From Acidisarcina sp. (GTDB lineage Bacteria > Acidobacteriota > Terriglobia > Terriglobales > Acidobacteriaceae), in assembly GCA_035539175.1 (NCBI GenBank), contig DATLIY010000008.1, positions 248,001 through 312,000 of the forward strand: a stretch of DNA of 64,000 nucleotides. Reading direction: 5' to 3'. Of the stretch, positions 45,901 through 54,791 are shown in pieces. Within the stretch, counting starts at the first letter, position 1. Every line of letters begins with the position of its first letter. The notes under the pieces are model-generated. The model worked only from the letters and a program-made list of their open reading frames with translations. It had not been told where the DNA came from and did no database searches. Position numbers and translations under genes: made by a program.

Positions 45901-46259
45901 GCACCGGTCAGGTCATAGCCGTTCAGCGTTTTGGGAACCTCAATCCATCTGCGGAACCACATCGCGCCAGTTGGAAACTCTGCGCGCTTCTCCACCTTGG
46001 ACCAGCCGGAATCGTCCAGCGTTGGCGACTCCCCATGAGCGATATCACCCTCGTGATACGCCCAGCCGTTTACCGGCAATTCCCGCAGAGAATCGAGGCG
46101 CTGGATCACACCTAGGCTTTTCTCGCTAAGCACAGGAGCGGCCTGAGGCGATTGCGCCTGAACTGCCGCAGATGCGAACAGACAACCAGAAAACACAAGA
46201 AGCGAAACACTCGACACGAGAGCGTGCCAAAGCGGAGCGCGGAAGGCGAGACGAGGCAT
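42936..46259 (-). CDS. Secreted GH38-type alpha-mannosidase
   Basis: Predicted 1107 residues. An ATG with GGAGA about 8 nt upstream gives a signal peptide (HALVSSVSLLVFSGCLFASA). The catalytic domain has IDAAWLWPWTETVEAVRKTW and the nucleophile Asp in GWNPDSFGYTWQLPQI, with SFSDWM-like and EVSLPVWDDELYFEYHRGVM segments. A middle domain (RNMREGEEMLLNAEKFSS) is followed by the large beta-sandwich domains of GH38. It hydrolyses alpha-mannosidic bonds outside the cytoplasm. It is a second mannosidase, separate from the locus at the left edge, and is transcribed alone; the neighbouring galU has its own terminator. Confidence 0.92.
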   Translation of the reverse strand: MPRLAFRAPLWHALVSSVSLLVFSGCLFASAAVQAQSPQAAPVLSEKSLGVIQRLDSLRELPVNGWAYHEGDIAHGESPTLDDSGWSKVEKRAEFPTGAMWFRRWIEVPKTLNGYDLTGARIWFQFRAGANGPIPQIIYFNGRRVALGEDLEPIVLFEPAKPGEKVLVAVKLLATVDKKEFHSASARIDFAESRPNPEVLVAEARSARALLPALGAAGDMKQLEAALAQVDLSALDHADQTAFDASLRTAQSSLQSLKPTLQTANIRLVGNSHIDAAWLWPWTETVEAVRKTWSTALQLQREYPQYTFTQSAAAFSDWMCDKYPDMCKQMKESYKEGRWEIVGGMWVEPDLNMPDGESLVRQILIGKRSFKETFGGDVRIGWNPDSFGYTWQLPQIYKKSGIDYFVTQKMGWNDTNQLPLKLFWWQSPDGSRVLTYFPHDYVNQVEPVRMAEDFAAARKLNPGTTEMMHLYGIGDHGGGPTRAMLDSGMKWTGPDVVYPKAKFGTAQSFFSDVETHLDTKHAPVWNYSTLAAKSAALPTPPAGEVSLPVWDDELYFEYHRGVMTTQAKHKRNMREGEEMLLNAEKFSSLAWLQGLAYPQAKFTDGWKKILFNQFHDTAAGSGIAVIYRDADNDTKVVRLETETAQAAALQTLTSYINTSGKGVPVAVFNPLGWQRSDSVAFTVQMPESTPSIQIADAAGKVLFADVKLVNPATNSFHVQVMTDVPALGYRVLYARPAASGKAETSDLKATDQTLENSLLRVVVDPHTGCITSLIDKKSGFDSIAKGGCGNQLQTFKDLPKDYDAWNIDPGTLDSATPIDKVDSVQLVETGPMRGSIRVTRTWQNSKFVQDISLEAGSPMVKVTNNIDWHETHVLLKAAFPLAASSAKATYEIPYGTIQRPTTRNNSFESAQFEVPAMRWADLGDAQHGFTLINESKYGYDAKDNVLRLTLLRSPVWPDPDADRGHQRFAFWLYPHAGDWKTALSMRHGYETNYPLTAVQVSNHAGEWPAERSFVNVTPENVVLTALKKSEDGNALLLRVYEWAGNSATVTATIPEGAKSASVADMMENPIAGDVSLSSKTLTFAIHPYEIQTIRIEYGAPAPAVAAK

Positions 46260-46352
46260 GAAATCTTCTCCAAAAGATACCGCGAAGCAGCGGTCAAATG
46301 AGGGAACGGAGAAGTATATAGGCTGGGAAGCCAAAATGGAAAGGTTACCAAT

Positions 46353-46386
46353 AACCCGGAGACCATCTGAAGGAGGCCTCCGGGTT
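46353..46386 (-). terminator. Terminator downstream of galU
   Basis: AACCCGGAG (46353-46361) pairs with CTCCGGGTT (46378-46386), 9 bp with a 16-nt loop, starting 5 nt after the galU stop. The U tract is weak on both strands. Confidence 0.5.
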
Positions 46387-46391
46387 TGGCT

Positions 46392-47267
46392 TTAGAGGGA
46401 CAGCCCTTTGAGGTACTCGCGAAAGGCCGGTCCGAGATCCTCGCGCTTCAGCGCAAACTCGACGGTCGCTTTCAGCATGCCAAACTTGTCCCCCGCGTCG
46501 TGCCGCTTGCCGGCAAATTTATAGCCGTAGACTCTCTCATACTTCAGCAGTCCCTTGATGCCGTCGGTCAGCTGCACTTCGCCTCCAGCACCAGGCTTTG
46601 TCTGCTCCAGGAGATCAAAGATTCTGGGCGAGAGAATATACCGGCCGATGATGGCGTTCTTTGAAGGTGCGTCTTCCATCTTCGGCTTCTCAATCAGATC
46701 CTTCACTTCCAGAACGCTGGGGTTTCCCCGAAGAGGGGTGCAGTCCAGAACTCCATAGGACGAGATGCTCGGCCCTTCCACCTCCTGCGTAGCAAGTACG
46801 GAAGCCTGCACGTCGTCGTATACATCGATCATCTGCTTGAGGCATGGAACCTCCGCATCGATGACGTCGTCGGGAAGAATCACAGCAAAAGGCTCGTCGC
46901 CAATCAGGTCTCGAGCGACAAGAATGGCATGACCAAGCCCCAGGGACTCCTTCTGCCGAACCGAGATGATGCGCGCCATACTGGAAACCTGGCGCGTCAT
47001 GGCGAGCAGGTCGCTCTTGCCGCGCTTCTCCAGCAGCGTCTCCAACTCATAGCTCTTGTCAAAGTGGTCTTCAATGCAGTCCTTGCCGCGGCCCGTAATG
47101 ACGATGATGTCCTCACACCCTGCAGCGATTGCCTCTTCCACGCCGTATTGAATAATCGGCTTATCCACCAGCGCCAGCATCTCTTTCGGAATGGACTTGG
47201 TGGCCGGCAGGAAGCGTGTACCCAGGCCTGCTGCGGGAAAGACGGCTTTGCGCACCTTCGTTCTCAT
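46392..47267 (-). CDS. galU: UTP-glucose-1-phosphate uridylyltransferase
   Basis: 291 residues. The N-terminal nucleotide-binding motif is AAGLGTRFLPATKSIPKEML. VDKPIIQYGVEEAIAAG, SLGLGHAILVARDLIGDEPF and AVILPDDVID are typical of bacterial GalU, as are GRYILSPRIFDLLEQTKPGA and GEVQLTDGIKGLL. It makes UDP-glucose for envelope polysaccharide and trehalose/glycogen pathways. The ATG is chosen for GAGGAG about 9 nt upstream; a longer in-frame start at 47357 adds a non-conserved leader. Cytoplasmic, single gene. Confidence 0.95.
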   Translation of the reverse strand: MRTKVRKAVFPAAGLGTRFLPATKSIPKEMLALVDKPIIQYGVEEAIAAGCEDIIVITGRGKDCIEDHFDKSYELETLLEKRGKSDLLAMTRQVSSMARIISVRQKESLGLGHAILVARDLIGDEPFAVILPDDVIDAEVPCLKQMIDVYDDVQASVLATQEVEGPSISSYGVLDCTPLRGNPSVLEVKDLIEKPKMEDAPSKNAIIGRYILSPRIFDLLEQTKPGAGGEVQLTDGIKGLLKYERVYGYKFAGKRHDAGDKFGMLKATVEFALKREDLGPAFREYLKGLSL

Positions 47268-47385
47268 CAAATGGTTCTCCTCAATCCTCACTTGGTTGGA
47301 TCCGCAGACGGCCGATGATACGCACGGCGAAGTATTCCGCTTGTCCCATGGTGGCAATCATCCAGCAGTACGCGTCGAAAATCAT

Positions 47386-47428
47386 ACACTTCAGGAATTA
47401 AGATGCACGCTACACGACGCTGAAGTGT
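47386..47428 (-). terminator. Long-loop inverted repeat after the DUF885 gene
   Basis: ACACTTCAG (47386-47394) and CTGAAGTGT (47420-47428) are perfect 9-bp arms around 25 nt. Read leftward it starts just after the DUF885 stop and is followed by ATGATTTTCG, so it may end the mfd-DUF885 transcript; it may also be a regulator site for galU. Confidence 0.4.
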
Positions 47429-47438
47429 TGAAAACTTG

Positions 47439-49244
47439 CTACAGCGTTGGAGAAGAGTCTCCCAGCATTGCCTTGCGAACGATTGCGATGGGAGGAAATC
47501 CCTGCCTCATAAAGTTGTCGTGGAATTGCTGCAGAGAAAAATTCGCTCCCTGCTTCTTCTGGAGGTCGGCGCGAAGCTTGAGGATCTCCAATTTACCCAG
47601 CGTGTAGTAGAGGTAGGTGGGATCCGACGTGCCCCTCTTCGTCTCCACCAATGCGCTTGCCGGCGATTGGTAGCCTTCCTTGACAAAGAAATCGACTCCC
47701 TGATCGAAGGTCATATCTCCCGTATGCATCCGAATGCCGACGATAAAACGCGCATCGCGCAGCAATGCATCCTGCAATTGGCCGAGGCGCAGCAGCTTCG
47801 CTTCGCGCGCGTCCTTTGCCCCGGCGCCGGGCTGTCCGTAACCAGCATCGAGCATCATCTGCTCGCAATAGTGCGCCCAGCCCTCCACGTTTGTGTTGGC
47901 GCCGAGAAGCTTGCGCACCTTGCTGGGCGCCTGGGGTACCCACAAAAATTGAATGTAGTGGCCCGGATACGCCTCATGCACCGAGGTGCTGAGAATGGTT
48001 CCAATATTGAAGCTGGCCATGTATTCGGAGACGTGCTCCGCGGTCCAGTCTCTCTCCGGCAGTGTGACGTTGAAATAGGCTTCGTGGGCCACCTTCTCGA
48101 AGGGGCCAGGCGTATCCATGGAAGCGAACGTGACGGCGCGCATGAACGGTGGCGTCTCCTCCAGAATTGGCCGGACATCCGAGGGAATCGTGATGATCTG
48201 CTTCTGCTGGATGAACTGAATCAGGCCGTCGAATGTGTTGCGGAAGCTCTGCAGTAGTTGATCGGGAGCCGGGTGGTCCGCGCCAAGCTCTTCAAGCACC
48301 TGCCGCGAGGTCTTGTCTGCTTCCACCTCCCTGGCAATGCGGTTGAACTCAGCCTGGTTCTTGTGAAGATCCGCGAAACCAATCTCCAGAAGCTTGTCCA
48401 GCGGTGTATCCACCATTTCGTCATAGTGGAGCTTCTGCTGAAACGCCTTCGCGCCGATACGGTAATCGCCATTGGAGCGCGGGAGCAGGTCCGTCTTCAG
48501 CCAGCTCTCATAACTCTGGAGCGCGGCAATCACCGCAACATTGGACTTCTCAAACTCGGCCTTTGTCGTCGCATCGGTTGCATCCTTGAATGCCAGCGGC
48601 ACATCCTTCTGGAAGAAGCTGATGATCCCCGGCAGTTGCGCGATGGCTATCTCGGTATAGATACGTGGCGGATTCTTCAGATTCTGGCGCGCAGCGGCGA
48701 AAACCGCGGGCATCTGCTTTTCCCGGGCTACAAGCGATTTCAGCCGCTCATCCTGCGAGGCAAACTTGCGTTCCATTAAGGAGAAAGCGCTGTTGGTGAT
48801 TCCGCCTGAATAGTTGTCGGGATTCTTTTCCCATTGACGGATCACCTCCAGCATCAGCAACGTCGACTGAACGTTATTGCGCAGCAACGTCAGGTCATCC
48901 TGCGATACTGCATCCAACTGCCCGGACGGCACACTCGCGAACTTCTTCTCGTAGGCGTGCAGCGCGGCTATCTGGCCGTCAACAGCGGCGCGAGAGTAAT
49001 CTTCAAGATCCTTGTCGTATTGATGAAAGCCAGCCAGAGTGCCCGTCGTGGGCGCGTACTTGAAGTAGACCTGATCAAAATACTGATCGGCGAGAGTACG
49101 AAACGCGGCGACGGCCTGCGGAGAAGAGGCTTGCGCCGTCTGCTGTGCGATTCCGTTTCGGGGTGCGCTCATGATGCCTCCAAATACCAGTAGAACGACA
49201 AGCAGATTACGAATCACGCGATAGCCCTCTCTATTTGCAACCAT
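47439..49244 (-). CDS. DUF885-family secreted metallopeptidase-like protein
   Basis: 601 residues with a signal peptide (NLLVVLLVFGGIMSAPRNG). It is mostly alpha-helical. The HEAYPGH motif (STSVHEAYPGHYIQFLW) matches the conserved HExxxGH-like zinc site of DUF885, and NVEGWAHYCEQMM carries the glutamate that usually completes it. A peptidase role in the periplasm is likely but not shown. The gene starts 9 nt after the mfd stop without a clear ribosome-binding site, so it is translated from the mfd mRNA by coupling. Confidence 0.85.
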   Translation of the reverse strand: MVANREGYRVIRNLLVVLLVFGGIMSAPRNGIAQQTAQASSPQAVAAFRTLADQYFDQVYFKYAPTTGTLAGFHQYDKDLEDYSRAAVDGQIAALHAYEKKFASVPSGQLDAVSQDDLTLLRNNVQSTLLMLEVIRQWEKNPDNYSGGITNSAFSLMERKFASQDERLKSLVAREKQMPAVFAAARQNLKNPPRIYTEIAIAQLPGIISFFQKDVPLAFKDATDATTKAEFEKSNVAVIAALQSYESWLKTDLLPRSNGDYRIGAKAFQQKLHYDEMVDTPLDKLLEIGFADLHKNQAEFNRIAREVEADKTSRQVLEELGADHPAPDQLLQSFRNTFDGLIQFIQQKQIITIPSDVRPILEETPPFMRAVTFASMDTPGPFEKVAHEAYFNVTLPERDWTAEHVSEYMASFNIGTILSTSVHEAYPGHYIQFLWVPQAPSKVRKLLGANTNVEGWAHYCEQMMLDAGYGQPGAGAKDAREAKLLRLGQLQDALLRDARFIVGIRMHTGDMTFDQGVDFFVKEGYQSPASALVETKRGTSDPTYLYYTLGKLEILKLRADLQKKQGANFSLQQFHDNFMRQGFPPIAIVRKAMLGDSSPTL

Positions 49245-49253
49245 AACTGATAC

Positions 49254-52200
49254 TTATGAGGCAATTTCCACCAGTTCAAGGGACTCGAGCAGCGAACGGA
49301 CTTCGGCAAAGATCTCTTCCGGCTTCGTCGCAGTCAGCGGGAAGCGGAGAACGCCCTGTGGGGTGAACTGCGCACCGCGCTTCGCGTTCCGGGCAACCAG
49401 TTGCATCAGGCGGCCAGGATCGACGTTCGCCTTCTCAGTGAAGCGAATGTGCAGCTGATCCCGCTTGCGGTCTACCTGCGAAACGCCGATGCGTTCGCAC
49501 TCAAGACGCAGATTCGCAGCTTCGAGCAGATGAATGGCCGACTCCGGCAGCTCGCCGAAGCGGTCCTGCAGCTCGGCGCGAACGTCCTCGATGACAGCCT
49601 CGCTCTGCGCGCCGGCAATCTTCTTGTAGATACGCAGCCGCTGGTTCTCCTCTGCGATGTAGGACTCATCCACGCGCAGGCTGATGCCTAGATTCAACTG
49701 CGTTGTCGGATGCTCTTCGCGCTCTTCGCCCTTCAGCTTGCTCACTGCCTCTTCCAGCATGCTGGTATAGAGCTCGAAGCCGACAGCTTCAATATGTCCA
49801 CTCTGCTCGCCGCCCAGCATGTTCCCTGCGCCGCGCAACTCCAGGTCGAGAGCAGCAATTTTGAAGCCCGCACCAAGATCGGAGAACTCCTTGAGCGCGG
49901 CAAGACGCCGGCGCGCGATCTCTGTAAGCTCCTGCTCCGGCGGAATGAGCAGATAGGCATACGCGCGGCGGTTGGAGCGGCCCACGCGCCCTCGCAACTG
50001 GTATAGCTCGGAGAGTCCATGGCGGTCTGCGCGATTGATCACGATGGTATTTGCCAGTGGGATATCGAGGCCATTCTCGATGATGGTTGTCGCCACCAGC
50101 ACGTCGTACTCGTGATGCATGAAGGCCAGCATGGCGCGCTCGAGTTCCGCTTCGCTCATCTGTCCGTGGCCGACGATTACACGGGCCGCAGGCACCAGTT
50201 CGTGGATCTTCGCGGCCAGCTCATAAATGGTCTCCACGCGATTGTGGACGAAATAGACCTGGCCGCCGCGTTCAAGCTCCACTTCAATCGCGGAGCGAAT
50301 CAGCTTCTCGTCAAACTTGGCAACCACCGTCTGGATGGCCATGCGATCTTTTGGCGGAGTCTCGATCACGCTCATATCGCGCAGGCCCACCAGCGACATG
50401 TGCAGGGTGCGAGGAATCGGCGTAGCCGACATTGCCAGCACATCGATTTCCTGCCGGATCTGCTTCAGGCGCTCCTTGTGGCGCACACCGAAGCGCTGCT
50501 CCTCATCGACGATAAGCAAGCCGAGCGAGTGAAATTTGAGGTCCTTCGAAAGCAGCCGATGCGTGCCGATCAGGATATCGACTTTGCCTGCCTCCACGCG
50601 CTCCAGAATCACCTTCTGCTCTTTCGGAGTGCGGAAGCGGGAGATCATCTCGATATTGATCGGGAACTGCTTGAAGCGTTCGCGAAATGTCTCGTAATGC
50701 TGGAAGCTCAGCACAGTCGTCGGGGTAAGGACCGCTACCTGGCGGCCATCCTGCACGGCCTTGAAGGCGGCGCGCATCGCGACTTCCGTCTTGCCGTAAC
50801 CGACATCGCCGCAGAGCAACCGATCCATGGGCAGCGTCGACTCCATGTCCCGCTTGATGTCGGCGATGGCAGCAAGCTGGTCATCCGTTTCGTTGTAATC
50901 GAAGGCGTCTTCAAACTCGCGCTGAAACTGATTATCCGGAGGAAAGGCATGGCCCTGTGCGGCCTTGCGCTGCGCATAGAGCTTGAGTAGTTCGTCGGCC
51001 ATGTCCTGCATGGCCTTCTTGACGCGAGCCTTCGTCTTGGCCCACTGCTGCGAGCCCAGCCGATTCAGCACCGGCGCGGGGCCTGCGTCGGTCGAGCGGT
51101 ACTTCTGGATCAGATCGAGGCGGGTCAGCGGAACATAGAGCCGCGCATTGTCCGCGAACTCCAGAATCATGAACTCGACGGTCAATCCATCCTGTTCAAT
51201 CTCCTTGAGGCCGAGGTAGCGCGCGATGCCATGCTCTACGTGCACCACGTAGTCGCCAACCGTGAGGTCCCGGAAGTCCGAGACGAAGGCAGCGGTTTTC
51301 GACTTGGGACGAGCCTGTACCGGACGCGCCGTGACATCGGCTTCATCGGAGAGATCGTTCGCTCCGAACAGGAACAGGTTGTGATCGGGCAGATTGACGC
51401 CGTTGGCGACGGGGCTGCGCAGGATGATGGGCGTGCGGTAGTCACCTGCGAGGTAGCTGGATTCGTCGTAGATCGTTTCGCTGCCCGTGTGCTGCATACG
51501 GCTGCCCAGCCGATACGGCAGGCCATACTCGCGCAGCAGGGTGACCAGCCGCTCCACTTCGCCCTGGTTGGGTACGGCCAGCAGGATGCGCTGCTCCTGC
51601 TGCATCAGCGAGCGCACCTGCTCAAGGAATGCCGGGATCGATCCATGAAAGCGCAGCGTTGGCCGGGTGGCGAAGGCGATCTCGCCGAGGGTCGTATCCT
51701 CATCCAGCACATCCACGGCGCCGAGCTGGTCGAGGTCGAGACCAGGGAGCGAGGAGAGGTGCGCCAGCAGCAGATCGGGTTCGAGGTAGATATCCTGCGG
51801 CGTGATCAACGAGCCAATGCCGCTGCGCTCGTGGCGCTGCTGCACCTTGTTCCACCAGCGCTCCACCTGGTTCTTGATCATCGCCGGCTCTTCTACAAAA
51901 AGGCGTGAGCGGGGAAAGAGATCGACCAGCGATCCCTGCGCGCCGGAGACAGGGGCAAAAAACTCCCATCCGGGAAAGACGCTGACGCCTCCGGCGGCGA
52001 TGGATTGTGCAACCAGGTCATCGTCCGACGACTCAAGCCGCTCGCCCGAGAGCCGCGTATGCACAGCCGCCAGCAGGCGCTCATTGATCGGCGTCTCCGT
52101 GAGCGGGAGCAGCTCCGCCTCATCCAGCGGCGTGGAAGAGCGTTGCGTCTCAGGATCGAACTTTCGGATGGACTCGATTTCGTCGCCGAAGAACTCCACG

Positions 52201-52811
52201 CGCACCGGGCGATCCGCCTCCGGCGAATAGACGTCAAGGATGCCGCCGCGACGGGTGAACTGGCCGGGCATTTCGACCACATCCAGGGCCGTATACCCAA
52301 CGCTGGCGAGGTGGACGACCAGCGCTTCGAGGTCAACCTCTTCGCCGCGACGCAGGGTGCGCGCAAGATTGGCGTAATAGTCGGCAGAGAAGAGGCGCAT
52401 GGCCGCGGCTTCCACCGGCGCAATCACAATTGAGGCCGCCCCGGTTGCGATCTTCCACAGAGCCGCGGCACGCTGCTCCTGCACATCGGGGTGTGGCGAG
52501 AGGTTTTCAAAGGGAAGAACATCGTGGGCAGGCAGAGTGACGACGGCATCGGGAGAGCAGGCTCCTGTGAGGTCGCATCCGGCGCGGACAGCAGTCTGCA
52601 GGGTTTCCGCCGCCTTGTTGTCGGCCACAATCACGATCACCGGCGCATCGGCGGCCTTGGCAAAGAGTGGCAGATACAGGGCGCGGGCGGTGGAAGTCAG
52701 CCCCGAGACACGACGACGCCCTCTGCCGAGAGCAAGATGCCGCCGGACACGCTCAAACGACTCCGAATGCTCCAAATCCGCCAGTAGCTCGCGGACAAAC
52801 GGGAGGATCAT
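49254..52811 (-). CDS. mfd: Transcription-repair coupling factor
   Basis: 1185 residues, full length. The N-terminal UvrB-homology modules (LPAHDVLPFENLSPHPDVQE; TRRGGILDVYSPE) are followed by the RNA-polymerase interaction domain (VHVEHGIARYLGLKEIE). The RecG-like SF2 helicase has Walker A GDVGYGKTEVAMRAAFKAV, DEEQRFG and SATPIPRTLHMSL, and in the second half QLRGRVGRSNRRAYAYLL. The C-terminal TRCF domain follows. It removes RNA polymerase stalled at lesions and recruits UvrA. It leads a two-gene unit with the DUF885 gene. Confidence 0.96.
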   Translation of the reverse strand: MILPFVRELLADLEHSESFERVRRHLALGRGRRRVSGLTSTARALYLPLFAKAADAPVIVIVADNKAAETLQTAVRAGCDLTGACSPDAVVTLPAHDVLPFENLSPHPDVQEQRAAALWKIATGAASIVIAPVEAAAMRLFSADYYANLARTLRRGEEVDLEALVVHLASVGYTALDVVEMPGQFTRRGGILDVYSPEADRPVRVEFFGDEIESIRKFDPETQRSSTPLDEAELLPLTETPINERLLAAVHTRLSGERLESSDDDLVAQSIAAGGVSVFPGWEFFAPVSGAQGSLVDLFPRSRLFVEEPAMIKNQVERWWNKVQQRHERSGIGSLITPQDIYLEPDLLLAHLSSLPGLDLDQLGAVDVLDEDTTLGEIAFATRPTLRFHGSIPAFLEQVRSLMQQEQRILLAVPNQGEVERLVTLLREYGLPYRLGSRMQHTGSETIYDESSYLAGDYRTPIILRSPVANGVNLPDHNLFLFGANDLSDEADVTARPVQARPKSKTAAFVSDFRDLTVGDYVVHVEHGIARYLGLKEIEQDGLTVEFMILEFADNARLYVPLTRLDLIQKYRSTDAGPAPVLNRLGSQQWAKTKARVKKAMQDMADELLKLYAQRKAAQGHAFPPDNQFQREFEDAFDYNETDDQLAAIADIKRDMESTLPMDRLLCGDVGYGKTEVAMRAAFKAVQDGRQVAVLTPTTVLSFQHYETFRERFKQFPINIEMISRFRTPKEQKVILERVEAGKVDILIGTHRLLSKDLKFHSLGLLIVDEEQRFGVRHKERLKQIRQEIDVLAMSATPIPRTLHMSLVGLRDMSVIETPPKDRMAIQTVVAKFDEKLIRSAIEVELERGGQVYFVHNRVETIYELAAKIHELVPAARVIVGHGQMSEAELERAMLAFMHHEYDVLVATTIIENGLDIPLANTIVINRADRHGLSELYQLRGRVGRSNRRAYAYLLIPPEQELTEIARRRLAALKEFSDLGAGFKIAALDLELRGAGNMLGGEQSGHIEAVGFELYTSMLEEAVSKLKGEEREEHPTTQLNLGISLRVDESYIAEENQRLRIYKKIAGAQSEAVIEDVRAELQDRFGELPESAIHLLEAANLRLECERIGVSQVDRKRDQLHIRFTEKANVDPGRLMQLVARNAKRGAQFTPQGVLRFPLTATKPEEIFAEVRSLLESLELVEIAS

Positions 52812-53138
52812 GCCAGTACCCAGTTTAACAGGGGTCAGGCGAGGTGGGGGATGGTGCGTCCGTTGTGAGAGTTCTGCGAAGGAGGCAGGTTTGACCGAAA
52901 GCCGCGTTCCCGTTCGAGTAAGCGAGGTCCTGAATGCACTCCACGCCGTTGTGACCGAATTACCGCTTCGGAACTAACTCAAGGATCGATCACAATTGCT
53001 CTCCGAGTGCCGACCAAACGCCCGGAACCTTTGGGGCAGACTGAGAAACTTTCTCTCCCCCGAGCGCTAAGACCTGTTGGCAACAACCGAGGCCAGGATC
53101 GGTCAACAGGAGCCGACATATGAGGACTAACGCGGTCG
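52812..53138. other. Intergenic region upstream of mfd, mostly empty
   Basis: 327 nt between mfd and the PD-(D/E)XK gene. The only candidate is a 28-codon frame (52891-52977, plus) starting at TTG with AAGGAGG 5 nt upstream, encoding a Val-rich peptide that ends ELPLRN. It has a good ribosome-binding site but no recognisable function. No RNA gene or repeat was seen. Confidence 0.35.
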
Positions 53139-53774
53139 TCAACGGGCTTGCGACGCTAGTCGTTTACTCACATCACAAGCTTTGAATATCGTTAGACAAT
53201 TTGAACCTAGGCGCCCATCGCCATAATCGCCATCAGCCTCAGGTCTAGCGATATTCCAAATAGCGACTCTCGGTCCCTTCTCAAGTATCTGAGCGATTGA
53301 TGCTTTGACGTCATCGCTAGCTCGCGAAAAAACGCAATTGAAGTCAGCATTCACAATCAGCATGATCCCGATTGCAAATCCAAGACCCTGCTCCGGATCT
53401 GTGAACATCTCGAGCTTCTTCAAATCCGCCAACAGGTCCGTAGGAGCCAAATCCGGCGAACTCTTGATCTCAACAGCAACCAGGTTATTTTCTATTGTTG
53501 CTGGCTGATGAATGACTAGATCCGGGATCACCCAATCTCTTCTATTGACGCGCGGAACCAAACTCAGACCCTTGCGAAACTCGCCATTTACATACCAATA
53601 CTCTGTGAACTGCAATCTCACTTGATGATAAAGCTCATAGGCAAAAACTCGTTCCTGGCAAGCTTGGCTACCGTCGGGCAACTCTACACAAAAGTATTCG
53701 GGAGCAACGAGCAATAGCGCATTTTTGAACCGAGTTATCGCTTGCTCTTTGTTGCAGGTAAATGGATCGGTCAT
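53139..53774 (-). CDS. PD-(D/E)XK-superfamily protein, putative nuclease
   Basis: 211 residues. The core motif of restriction-type nucleases is visible: Pro84-Asp85 in VIPDLVIH, then Glu102-x-Lys104 in VAVEIKSS, with an acidic helix upstream (ERVFAYELYHQVR, Glu41/Glu47). The following helix (PTDLLADLKKLEMF) is also typical. This suggests a metal-dependent nuclease or an inactive relative. It sits in a small region of different codon use between mfd and the M20 peptidase, divergent from a DUF4238 gene. The target is unknown; it could be a stand-alone restriction-like protein. Confidence 0.6.
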   Translation of the reverse strand: MTDPFTCNKEQAITRFKNALLLVAPEYFCVELPDGSQACQERVFAYELYHQVRLQFTEYWYVNGEFRKGLSLVPRVNRRDWVIPDLVIHQPATIENNLVAVEIKSSPDLAPTDLLADLKKLEMFTDPEQGLGFAIGIMLIVNADFNCVFSRASDDVKASIAQILEKGPRVAIWNIARPEADGDYGDGRLGSNCLTIFKACDVSKRLASQAR

Positions 53775-53930
53775 AGTGCTCTAAGGGTAAACCATTAGCC
53801 ATCCCGGTTATTCCATATAGACGCCGCAGTGTCCGATTTTCCTGCCCCGAGCCGATTATGTGATTCCGGTACACTGGCCGACTTATCATTATCAATTCCT
53901 GATCTCGCGGAGAAACGAAAGGTATGGCGA

Positions 53931-54791
53931 ATGTCCTCAATCGAAAAGAACTTCAAACTGACGGGAAGAAAAGACCATTGGCTCCCGCAGTGTTACATGC
54001 AAGGGTTCATCGGCCCGTCACGCAAGGAGGAGCCTAGACCTCTTTTCTGTTTTGAGAAAGAGACTCAGGAATGGAGGCCGGTCAGCACTAAGGAAATCGG
54101 ACAGGGCGAAGGGTTTTATGACTACGCCGAGGGAACCGACTACGATGCCGTTACACATCCCGACTCTGTATTCGGACGCCTCGAGAAGCAATGGCGGTCG
54201 CAGCTTGAGTTAATGGAGCGTGACAAGTTCGCGTCGTGGGCGAAGCACAGGGATTTTCTGATTGAGTTCATGCACATGCTCAGAGCAAGGTCTCCAATGG
54301 CGATGGAACAGCAACGAACAGTTGCTGGCTCATACAAGGTGGTGCAGGTAACGGACATCTTCCCCCATCCCACGAACCCGAGCCTAACCGGAATTAAAGT
54401 CGATACTATGACGCCGTATCCGATGTCCGCCCCCGCAGTTAGGAATGCTGTCATTGGGCAGATGTTAGCTGACGTGCAATCCGGGTCTTCATGGGCTAAG
54501 GACATGCACTGGTGCTTGCGATACATCGACGAAGAGAACAACCCATACACCGCTACTGACCAAGCGGTGTATGTGCGAGGCACACTGGTAGCTCCAGCAG
54601 TCACCCCGGAAGTCCTTGCTCACCCGGACACGATCGTCATCTTCCCGCTGTGCTGGAAAGCGTGCTTGTTCGGGAGCCCACTCAAGGTCGACGTGCCGTA
54701 TGACCGGGCGCACTCGCAACAACCCTTGAGCATCCGCGAGGTGCAAAAACAGGGGTGCTACAGGTTTGTGATTTCCCCGATCAAGTTTTGA
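53931..54791 (+). CDS. DUF4238-family protein
   Basis: 286 residues. The N-terminal HWLPQCYMQGF matches the family hallmark (HxxPxxYLxxF). A LFCFEKETQEWRPVSTKEI strand and a GQGEGFYDYAE segment follow, then a helical middle (WAKHRDFLIEFMHMLRARSP) and the C-terminal TIVIFPLCWKACLFGSP. No catalytic motif is proven. The ATG is chosen for AAAGG about 8 nt upstream; an open frame extends to 53829 without a better start. It is divergent from the PD-(D/E)XK gene with a 156-nt shared upstream region. Cytoplasmic, function unknown. Confidence 0.7.
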   Translation: MSSIEKNFKLTGRKDHWLPQCYMQGFIGPSRKEEPRPLFCFEKETQEWRPVSTKEIGQGEGFYDYAEGTDYDAVTHPDSVFGRLEKQWRSQLELMERDKFASWAKHRDFLIEFMHMLRARSPMAMEQQRTVAGSYKVVQVTDIFPHPTNPSLTGIKVDTMTPYPMSAPAVRNAVIGQMLADVQSGSSWAKDMHWCLRYIDEENNPYTATDQAVYVRGTLVAPAVTPEVLAHPDTIVIFPLCWKACLFGSPLKVDVPYDRAHSQQPLSIREVQKQGCYRFVISPIKF

